The notes under the pieces: model-generated
Seen by the model: the letters and a program-made list of their open reading frames with translations, nothing else
Database searches by the model: none
Told to the model about the DNA's origin: nothing
Assembly (NCBI RefSeq): GCF_039541915.1
Contig: NZ_BAABHD010000029.1
Coordinates: 186,001-250,000, forward strand
Reading direction: 5' to 3'
DNA length: 64,000 nucleotides
From: Nibrella saemangeumensis
GTDB lineage: Bacteria > Bacteroidota > Bacteroidia > Cytophagales > Spirosomataceae
Made by a program: the position numbers and the translations under genes
Shown: positions 28,463 to 35,180 of the stretch, in pieces
How positions within the stretch are numbered: position 1 is the stretch's first letter
Layout: every line of letters begins with the position of its first letter

Positions 28463-30334
28463 ATGTGCGGCATTTCAGGCATCGTCAACTTATCCGAAAA
28501 GCCGGTAGCCTTACCGGCGGTCGAGGCCATGATGCTGCGCCAGCGGCACCGGGGGCCCGACGATACCGGTACATTCGTAGAAGGGAATGTTGGGTTAGGC
28601 TTTGTGCGGCTCAGCATCCTTGACCTGTCGAGTGCCGGGCACCAGCCAATGGTATCGGATGATGAGCGCTACGTGCTGGTCTTTAACGGGGAGATTTACA
28701 ACTACCTGGAGATCAGGCAGGAGCTACAGGCGCACTTTACCTTCCGCACCCAGACCGATACCGAAGTGCTGCTCAACGCCTACCGCCACTGGGGACCAGA
28801 GTGCCTGCACCGCTTTAACGGCATGTGGGCCTTTGTGATCTACGACCGGCGGGAGAAAACCCTGTTTGCCGCCCGCGACCGCTTCGGGGTCAAGCCGTTC
28901 TACTACTACCCGGCAGCCGATACGTTTGTGTTTGCCAGCGAGATACCCCCCATCTTCGAACACGTTCAGAGATTGCATCAATCGCTTGACCCCGACGATA
29001 CCGTGTTGTACAACTACCTGCTGCACGGCCGCACCGACCTGGACGAAAACACCTTTGTGCGGCAGATCAAGAAGCTTAAGCATGGACATTGCCTGACTAT
29101 CCGGCAGCACAAAGTAGCAATTAATCGCTGGTACCGGCTTGAGGAGCAGTTGTACAAAGGCTGGGAAAGCCCGGAGGACTATTACGAAACCTTCGAATCA
29201 TCCGTCAAACTGCGACTGCGCAGCGATGTACCCGTAGGCATCTGCCTGAGCGGGGGGCTAGACTCCTCTTCGGTAGCCTCCACCCTGATTACCGGCCTGC
29301 ATAAAAAAGATTACTACGCGTTTTCTGCCGTGTACGGCGACGGCCGCACCGGCGACGAGCGCAGCTTTATCCGGGAGTATGAGCGGCAACTGCCCAATCT
29401 GGTATACGTTCACCCGACAGAAGAAAGCCTGCTGGCCGATTTCGATGAGTTGATGCGCTGCCATTTTGAGCCGTTTGGGGGTCTGAGTATCTATTCGCAG
29501 TTTAAAGTGATGAAAGATGCCGCCCGTTACCTGAAGGTGTTGATGGACGGGCAGGGTGCCGATGAGCAGTTGGGCGGGTATTCTTATTTTTTCGGTAGTT
29601 TCTTTAGGGAACTGCTGCTGACGGGGCAGTTTGCCCGGCTGCTGCACGAGAGCCGGACCTATTACCAAAATCACCGGTCGTTCCGGGCGCTAGCGTATCT
29701 GGGCTACTACATGGCTCCGAAACGCCTGAAAGCGGCTGCTTCTTACCGGAAAGCCAATGGCATCAACGCCGATTTTTACCGGCAGCAGGCGTCCGTATCC
29801 AGTATTGCCGATGAGCTGTTCAATCCAAAGTCGCTGAGAGAGTCGCTGCTCCAGCATTTTGAAAGCAAACTGGAGCATAACCTGAAATGGAACGACCTGA
29901 ACAGCATGTATTTCTCCATAGAACTGCGCGAGCCGTTCCTGGATTACCGGCTCGTCGAGAAAACACTCGCGTCGCCGTCGAACCTGCTGATTCGCAACGG
30001 CACCACCAAATGGATTCTGCGCGAGGCCATGCGCAACCGGCTGCCGGAGCGGATTCGTACCCGGCAGGACAAAGTCGGCTTCGAAAACCCCGCCGATGAC
30101 TGGATGCGATCCGCCCTGTTCCAGCAGAAAGCGGAAGAAGCATTAAACAACCCTGCCCTTATTGGTTCGGGGTATTTTGATATGGCGCAATGCCGGAAGC
30201 GGCTGAAGCTCCATCAGCAGGGGTCCATCAATATTGCCCGCGACATCTGGAAGTGGATCGAAGTCGCCCATTTTCTGGGCAAATTTTCAACAGTAAACAG
30301 CCGGCCCGAATATGCCGGGTCCATCAACGTATGA
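28463..30334 (+). CDS. Asparagine-synthetase-like glutamine amidotransferase
   Basis: 623-residue AsnB homologue: N-terminal glutaminase with Cys2 (MCGISGIVN), HRGPDDTG, GHQPMV and VFNGEIYNYLEIRQEL, then an ATP-pyrophosphatase synthetase domain with the PP-loop SGGLDSSS near 264-271 and DGQGADEQLGGY near 360. It is 6 bp downstream of the AsnB-GT2 fusion and overlaps the next gene by 4 bp (ATGA), so it is embedded in exopolysaccharide synthesis and is unlikely to be the cell's asparagine synthetase. By analogy with WbpS-type enzymes it probably converts a uronic-acid carboxylate to a uronamide. Both glutaminase and synthetase motifs are intact. Confidence 0.9.
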   Translation: MCGISGIVNLSEKPVALPAVEAMMLRQRHRGPDDTGTFVEGNVGLGFVRLSILDLSSAGHQPMVSDDERYVLVFNGEIYNYLEIRQELQAHFTFRTQTDTEVLLNAYRHWGPECLHRFNGMWAFVIYDRREKTLFAARDRFGVKPFYYYPAADTFVFASEIPPIFEHVQRLHQSLDPDDTVLYNYLLHGRTDLDENTFVRQIKKLKHGHCLTIRQHKVAINRWYRLEEQLYKGWESPEDYYETFESSVKLRLRSDVPVGICLSGGLDSSSVASTLITGLHKKDYYAFSAVYGDGRTGDERSFIREYERQLPNLVYVHPTEESLLADFDELMRCHFEPFGGLSIYSQFKVMKDAARYLKVLMDGQGADEQLGGYSYFFGSFFRELLLTGQFARLLHESRTYYQNHRSFRALAYLGYYMAPKRLKAAASYRKANGINADFYRQQASVSSIADELFNPKSLRESLLQHFESKLEHNLKWNDLNSMYFSIELREPFLDYRLVEKTLASPSNLLIRNGTTKWILREAMRNRLPERIRTRQDKVGFENPADDWMRSALFQQKAEEALNNPALIGSGYFDMAQCRKRLKLHQQGSINIARDIWKWIEVAHFLGKFSTVNSRPEYAGSINV

Positions 30335-31485
30335 GTGATTATCAGATTTGTCAGGAGGGAATTTGGGATACCTCGGTGCCGGGCATTCGCTTCGATGCGC
30401 AGGGGGTATCCAACTATGCCACTATTCAAAAAAAGCTGTCGGCCAGCTTCCCACGCGGAGCGGAAGGCAAGTCGGCCTGGGAGCAGACTGTTGCCCGGAT
30501 CAGGAAGCAGAAGCCGGCCGGCTCCCGCTACGACTGCCTCATCGGCGTCAGTGGCGGTACTGATAGTTCCTACCTGCTGCATATTGCCCGAGAATACGGT
30601 CTGAACCCGCTGGCCGTTAACCTCGACAACGGCTGGAACTCCGATATCGCCGTTAAAAACATTAAAAAGGTCACGACCGCTCTGAACATCGACCTGGAAA
30701 CCTACGTCATCGACTACGAAGAGATCAAGGACATTCTGCGGTCGTACATGTTTGCCGGGCTACCCTGGATTGACGCCCCTACCGATCTGGCCATCAAATC
30801 AATCCTCTACAAGCTGGCCGACCAGGAAAACCTGAAATACGTGCTGATCGGCAGCGATTTCCGCTCCGAGGGTAAGCAGCCTTCCGAATGGACCTACACC
30901 GACCTGCGGCAACTAAAGCATGTACACGGACAGTTTGGCCGGGTTAAGCTGAAAACTTACCCAACCATGACGCTCTGGGACTTTCTGTACCTGGGTTATG
31001 GCAAGAAAATCAGGCTCGTTGCGCCGTTTAATCACTTGCCCTACCAGAAGAAAAATGCTCAGGCTATATTGCAGGAATTATACGCATGGGAATACTACGG
31101 CGGCCACCATCACGAGAACCTGTTCACCAAATTTGCGGTCGCCTATTGGCTGCCCCGCAAGTTTAACATCGACAAAAGGCGCATTACGTTGTCGGCGCAG
31201 GTGCTCAGTGGGGAAATCACCCGTGAAGAGGCTCTGGCAATGATCAGCCAGCCGCCGTATGCGACAGACCGGATGGAGGCAGACAAAGCGTACGTCATTA
31301 AAAAGCTGGATTTAAGCCCGGCCGAATTTGACGCCATCTGGGAGGGTCCAAACAAAACGTTTCTGGATTACCCGTCGTACTACCCGCTGATGAAGCGCAT
31401 GCTTCGTCTGTCGGCTCCCGTGCTGAAACAACTATTTGCCGTAAAGCCCAAAATCTTCTACGAAATGGAGGAACGGGCGGCTTAG
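30331..31485 (+). CDS. wbuX: N-acetyl sugar amidotransferase (WbuX/WbpG/PseA-like)
   Basis: 384-residue PP-loop ATPase of the N-acetyl sugar amidotransferase family, which replaces the acetamido oxygen with nitrogen to give an acetamidino sugar. The PP-loop SGGTDSS is at 74-80; GSDFRSEGKQPSEWTY near 175 and YYGGHHHENLFTKF near 255 are further conserved patches. The start at 30331 overlaps the previous stop codon (ATGA) and gives the family N-terminus WDTSVPGIRFDAQGVSNY. Three of the four cysteines usual in the N-terminal CxxC...CxxC region are absent here (Cys7 remains; Gly10, Ser27, Ala30). Ammonia should come from the HisH/HisF-like pair encoded next. Confidence 0.9.
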   Translation: MSDYQICQEGIWDTSVPGIRFDAQGVSNYATIQKKLSASFPRGAEGKSAWEQTVARIRKQKPAGSRYDCLIGVSGGTDSSYLLHIAREYGLNPLAVNLDNGWNSDIAVKNIKKVTTALNIDLETYVIDYEEIKDILRSYMFAGLPWIDAPTDLAIKSILYKLADQENLKYVLIGSDFRSEGKQPSEWTYTDLRQLKHVHGQFGRVKLKTYPTMTLWDFLYLGYGKKIRLVAPFNHLPYQKKNAQAILQELYAWEYYGGHHHENLFTKFAVAYWLPRKFNIDKRRITLSAQVLSGEITREEALAMISQPPYATDRMEADKAYVIKKLDLSPAEFDAIWEGPNKTFLDYPSYYPLMKRMLRLSAPVLKQLFAVKPKIFYEMEERAA

Positions 31486-31511
31486 CGTACCGGCCTAAGC
31501 CATACCACATC

Positions 31512-32147
31512 ATGTTGAAAGTTGTTGTCGTTGATTACGGAATGGGTAACCTGCGGTCGGTTCATAACAAGTTCCGGCGGATGGACGTTGACTGCTGCCT
31601 CAGCGCCGACCCTACCGTCATTCAGCAGGCTCAGGCACTGATTCTGCCGGGGGTAGGACACTACGGTAAAGCCATGGACCGACTACGACAACTCGATCTG
31701 CTTCAACTGCTCCACGACCGGGTGCTGGGCGAACAGGTTCCCGTTATGGGCATTTGCCTGGGCATGCAGTTACTGATGGAGCATAGCGAAGAAGGCGATG
31801 CCGCTGGCCTTGGCTGGATAAGGGGTAATACCGTGCGGTTCCGGTTTGACCAAACAAGGCTGAAAGTGCCCCACATTGGCTGGAACAGCGTTGAAAACGT
31901 CCGGCCACACCCGATTCTGGAAGGACTGCAGCCCGACGAGCTATTTTACTTTGTTCACTCCTACCACGTTGACCTGGCCGACCCGGCCGATGCCCTTCAC
32001 CGCACCCACTACGGGTATCCGTTCGTGTCGGCGGTGCAGCGGGATAACATCTTTGGCTTTCAGTACCATCCCGAAAAAAGTCAGGATGCGGGCGTGACCC
32101 TGTTCCGGAATTTTGTAAACCTTGTCCAGTCACCGGCCTATGTATAG
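31512..32147 (+). CDS. wbuY: HisH-type glutamine amidotransferase of the acetamidino-sugar pathway (WbuY-like)
   Basis: 211-residue class I glutaminase related to imidazole glycerol phosphate synthase subunit HisH. It releases ammonia from glutamine. The catalytic triad is visible: Cys82 in GICLGMQLL, His186 and Glu188 in FQYHPEKS. The N-terminal VVVDYGMGNLRSV motif is typical of HisH. It lies between wbuX and a HisF homologue whose start codon it overlaps by 8 bp, and no other his genes are near, so it serves sugar amidination and not histidine synthesis. The call as HisH paralogue is certain; the role is from context. Confidence 0.92.
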   Translation: MLKVVVVDYGMGNLRSVHNKFRRMDVDCCLSADPTVIQQAQALILPGVGHYGKAMDRLRQLDLLQLLHDRVLGEQVPVMGICLGMQLLMEHSEEGDAAGLGWIRGNTVRFRFDQTRLKVPHIGWNSVENVRPHPILEGLQPDELFYFVHSYHVDLADPADALHRTHYGYPFVSAVQRDNIFGFQYHPEKSQDAGVTLFRNFVNLVQSPAYV

Positions 32148-32907
32148 ACCCCGCGTGATTCCCTGCCTGCTGCTCAAGCATACCGGCCTGGTTAAAAGTG
32201 TGCAGTTTACCAACCATCGTTACATCGGCGACCCGATCAACGCCGTGCGGCTGTTTAATGACCTCCGCGCCGACGAATTGATTTTTCTCGACATCCGGGC
32301 GAGCGCCGAAAATCGTACCATCGATCCGGAACTGGTGCAGAAGATCGGCGACGAGACGAATATGCCGTTTACCGTCGGTGGCGGGGTCCGTTCCCTAAGA
32401 TCTATCGAATTACTAATCAAAGCAGGTGCCGAACGCGTTTGTATAAATACCTATACGTTGGCCAATCCGGCATTTATCCGGGAGGCCGCCGACGAGTTCG
32501 GCTCCTCAACTATAGTAGCCTGTATTGATGTCAGACGTAACTGGTGGAAGAAGGAGCAGGTATATGACCACGTTCATGGCCGGTCGACAAGCTTCTCCCC
32601 GCTGGACTTTGCCCGGCAACTGGCGGATTACGGCGTCGGCGAACTGATCGTTCAGTCGGTAGAGCAGGACGGGATGATGACCGGTTATGCCGTCGACCTG
32701 GTTAAAAAAATAGCCGGGGCGGTAGATGTACCCGTGGTAGCGCTGGGCGGTTGCGGCTCGTTCGCCGATATCCGTCAGATCGTTACCGAAGGACAGGCGT
32801 CGGCGGCTTCGGCAGGCAGTCTGTTTGTTTACCATGGTCCGCGCCGGGCCGTGCTCATTAATTTTCCGACGCAACCCGAACTACACCAACTGTTAAGTCA
32901 ACCCTGA
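32140..32907 (+). CDS. wbuZ: HisF-like ammonia-channel subunit of the acetamidino-sugar pathway (WbuZ-like)
   Basis: 255-residue (beta/alpha)8 barrel homologous to HisF. From the ATG at 32140, residue numbering coincides with HisF: the catalytic Asp11 position is Leu (IPCLLLKHTG) while Asp130 is kept (VACIDVRR). Phosphate loops TVGGGVRS and VVALGGCGS are present. Loss of Asp11 argues against IGP synthase activity and fits WbuZ-type proteins that pass ammonia from the HisH glutaminase to the PP-loop sugar amidotransferase. An earlier in-frame TTG at 32122 is possible, but the ATG matches HisF start length and overlaps the HisH stop by 8 bp, indicating translational coupling. Confidence 0.92.
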   Translation: MYRPRVIPCLLLKHTGLVKSVQFTNHRYIGDPINAVRLFNDLRADELIFLDIRASAENRTIDPELVQKIGDETNMPFTVGGGVRSLRSIELLIKAGAERVCINTYTLANPAFIREAADEFGSSTIVACIDVRRNWWKKEQVYDHVHGRSTSFSPLDFARQLADYGVGELIVQSVEQDGMMTGYAVDLVKKIAGAVDVPVVALGGCGSFADIRQIVTEGQASAASAGSLFVYHGPRRAVLINFPTQPELHQLLSQP

Positions 32908-32911
32908 TTGA

Positions 32912-34015
32912 ATGAAGAAAATTTTACTGGATATTGGTCATCCTGGTCACGTGCATTACTTCCGGAACGCCATCCGGCTGCTGGAGCAGCGTGGACATCA
33001 GGTTGCCGTGGTAGCGCGTGACAAAGAGGTAACCTTCAACTTATTAAAGGCCTACGGCATTCCGTATACCTCCCGCGGCACGGGCAGTAAAGGATTACTA
33101 GGTAAGCTGCTGTATATTCTGAAAGGCGATTACCATATGCTGAGGGTGGCCCGAGCCTTCAGGCCGGACCTATTTCTCAGTTTTGCGTCGCCGTACGCGG
33201 CCCACGCAGCCCGCCTGGTGGGCAAGCCGCATATTGCCTTCGACGATACCGAGCACGCCCGGCTGGCCCACCTGATGTATCGTCCGTTTACCGATACCAT
33301 TGTCACGCCTAAAGCTTACCGCAGGCGATTCGGTAGCAAACAGATCTGCTTCGACGGCTTCATTGAGCTATGTCACCTTGCTCCGGCTTATTTTCAGCCC
33401 GACCCGGCAGTGATCCGGGAGGTGGGGTTGAGTACATCGGATCGGTTTATACTCCTGCGTTTTGTGTCCTGGGAGGCCAGCCATGATGTGGGTCAGCAGG
33501 GGCTTACGTATCAGCAAAAACTAGAGCTCGTCAATACTTTGCAGCGCTACGGCCGGGTGTTTATTTCGTCAGAGGGAAAACTGCCCGCCGAACTGGAGCC
33601 CTACCGGCTTACCTTAGCCCCGTACAACCTGCATCACTTTCTGGCCTATGCCAGCCTGTACATCGGCGAAGGCAGCACTACCGCCAGCGAATGCGCCTTA
33701 TTGGGCGTTCCTAACATTCTGGTGAATAGTTTACTGGCACCAGATACCCGACCCGGTGTTCACACCGAACTGGAACGGTATGGAGTACAGGAGTTGTTTG
33801 TATCGTTTGAAGGCGTGCTGGAACGGGCCGAATCGCTGCTAGATCAGGACGCCCGAGCCGACTGGCAGGAGCGCCGGCGGCAGATCTTTGAAGAAAAGAT
33901 CGACGTAACCTCATTTATGGTCTGGCTGGTAGAGAACTACCCCGCCAGTTTTCGTACCTTGCAGGAGAATCCGGCGTATCAGTACCGTTTTAAATTGGCC
34001 CTTGAGCAGGTATAG
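32912..34015 (+). CDS. DUF354 protein, GT-B/UDP-GlcNAc-2-epimerase-like fold
   Basis: 367-residue protein recognised as the DUF354 family: MKKILLDIGHPGHVHYFRNAI at the start, HQVAVVARDKEVTFNLLKAYGI, FLSFASPYAAHAARLVGKPHIAFDDTEHA near 90-120, and IGEGSTTASECALLGVPNIL near 250-270. The fold is expected to be two Rossmann domains as in UDP-GlcNAc 2-epimerase and GT-B transferases. It starts 4 bp after wbuZ. Two roles are reasonable: a glycosyltransferase, or the 2-epimerase (WbpI-like) step that would convert the gluco to the manno series. Sequence alone does not decide. Confidence 0.85.
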   Translation: MKKILLDIGHPGHVHYFRNAIRLLEQRGHQVAVVARDKEVTFNLLKAYGIPYTSRGTGSKGLLGKLLYILKGDYHMLRVARAFRPDLFLSFASPYAAHAARLVGKPHIAFDDTEHARLAHLMYRPFTDTIVTPKAYRRRFGSKQICFDGFIELCHLAPAYFQPDPAVIREVGLSTSDRFILLRFVSWEASHDVGQQGLTYQQKLELVNTLQRYGRVFISSEGKLPAELEPYRLTLAPYNLHHFLAYASLYIGEGSTTASECALLGVPNILVNSLLAPDTRPGVHTELERYGVQELFVSFEGVLERAESLLDQDARADWQERRRQIFEEKIDVTSFMVWLVENYPASFRTLQENPAYQYRFKLALEQV

Positions 34016-34033
34016 TGTCTAACTAACGGACTT

Positions 34034-35131
34034 ATGACCTTTCCACTTCCCGTTTTACAGGTAGAGTCAGCAAGAATCAGCCACCACAGTCTGAATCTGT
34101 CAGACAGGCTGGCTCAATTTACCTATACCGAAGAGATACTGCGCCGGATCAATGGATTGACCAACTGGCTGAGCAACTCCCCGGCATTGCTGGAGGAACT
34201 GACCGAACCGGCCCCACTCCCATCGGCCCCGCCGTACCAGACCCTGTTTTTAGGCCATGCCTTAAACCAGACTTCCGACATTACAGAATCTTTACGCAAG
34301 TCCTTCTCCTTGATTCAGCCTGGTGGCTTTCTGATTTGCCGGCTGGAAACTTCCGAACAGCGAAAAAACCGCCTGTTTGGACTGTCTCCGTCAGGTCTCG
34401 CCTACCTCTGGTATGTTGTTGATTACCTCCTGCATCGGGTAGCCCCCCGATTTAGCCTGACGCGCCGACTCTACAAACAGTTTTTTCCGACGGAACGCGT
34501 CTTGTCGCGCGCGGAGGCATTGGGCCGGATCATTCATGCGGGTTACACCCTCACGTCCACCCTGGATACGGGCGACCAGTTGTATATCAAAGCACAGAAA
34601 ATCACCACCGAACTGGTACAGCGCCCACCCTCACCGGAGGGTATCCTGTTGACCATGTGGCGGGTGGGGCAAAGCGGAAGGCCATTCCGGGTGTATAAGA
34701 TCCGGACTATGCATCCGTATTCTGAATATCTGCAGGAATACATGCACCAACTGAACGGCCTGGAAGCCGGGGGCAAGTTTAAAGATGACTTCCGGATTAT
34801 CGCGCCCGGCCGCTTCATGCGAAAATACTGGCTTGACGAAATTCCGATGTTCATCAACCTGCTGAAAGGGGACATCAAACTGGTGGGCGTCCGTCCATTA
34901 AGCAGCCAATACTTCAATCTCTACCCCGAAGCGGCCAAACAGGAACGTATCAGGCACAAACCAGGTCTGTTTCCCCCCTACTATGCCGACCTGCCCCAGA
35001 CTTTCGACGAGATTGTTGACTCGGAACTCCGCTACCTGAGGGCCTACAGTCAGGCTCCCCTACGAACCGATGGCCGGTATCTGCTAAAGATCCTTTACAA
35101 CATTATCTGGAAACGAGCCCGCAGCAAATAA
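34034..35131 (+). CDS. Bacterial sugar transferase (initiating phosphoglycosyltransferase), variant N-terminus
   Basis: 365-residue protein. The C-terminal half (about 195-365) is a bacterial sugar transferase domain: RVGQSGRPFRVYKIRTM, MRKYWLDEIPMFINLLKGDIKLVGVRPLS with the Asp-Glu pair, and GLFPPYYADLP. It should load the first sugar phosphate on undecaprenyl phosphate. The N-terminal half is not the usual multi-helix WcaJ region: it has a methyltransferase-like patch (TLFLGHALNQTSD, SLIQPGGFLICRLE) and SPSGLAYLWYVVDYLLHRVAP, with no clear long membrane segment. The customary hydrophobic anchor right before the catalytic domain is also lacking. It is the last gene of the locus; its stop codon lies inside the terminator palindrome. 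Confidence 0.88.
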   Translation: MTFPLPVLQVESARISHHSLNLSDRLAQFTYTEEILRRINGLTNWLSNSPALLEELTEPAPLPSAPPYQTLFLGHALNQTSDITESLRKSFSLIQPGGFLICRLETSEQRKNRLFGLSPSGLAYLWYVVDYLLHRVAPRFSLTRRLYKQFFPTERVLSRAEALGRIIHAGYTLTSTLDTGDQLYIKAQKITTELVQRPPSPEGILLTMWRVGQSGRPFRVYKIRTMHPYSEYLQEYMHQLNGLEAGGKFKDDFRIIAPGRFMRKYWLDEIPMFINLLKGDIKLVGVRPLSSQYFNLYPEAAKQERIRHKPGLFPPYYADLPQTFDEIVDSELRYLRAYSQAPLRTDGRYLLKILYNIIWKRARSK

Positions 35132-35177
35132 AAACAGGGCAGCCTCAGGTAGGGGCTGCCCTGTTTTTATTTGCTGC
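35121..35177. terminator. Bidirectional terminator: perfect 24-bp palindrome
   Basis: Arms at 35121-35144 and 35154-35177 pair without mismatch around a 9-nt loop; the GC core (CAGGGCAGCC and complement) is flanked by A- and T-rich tracts that give a U-tract in both directions. It closes the plus-strand exopolysaccharide operon and the convergent minus-strand Wzi gene. The left arm starts inside the last three codons of the sugar transferase gene. Confidence 0.88.
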
Positions 35178-35180
35178 AGA

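Noticed and set aside
25625..30334. Tandem AsnB genes as housekeeping asparagine synthetases or an assembly duplication
   Set aside because: The two proteins differ in length and sequence, one is fused to a glycosyltransferase, and both sit inside a polysaccharide operon with tight spacing.
31512..32907. HisH and HisF as part of a histidine operon
   Set aside because: No other his genes are near, HisF lacks Asp11, and both lie directly after a sugar amidotransferase; they belong to the acetamidino-sugar set.
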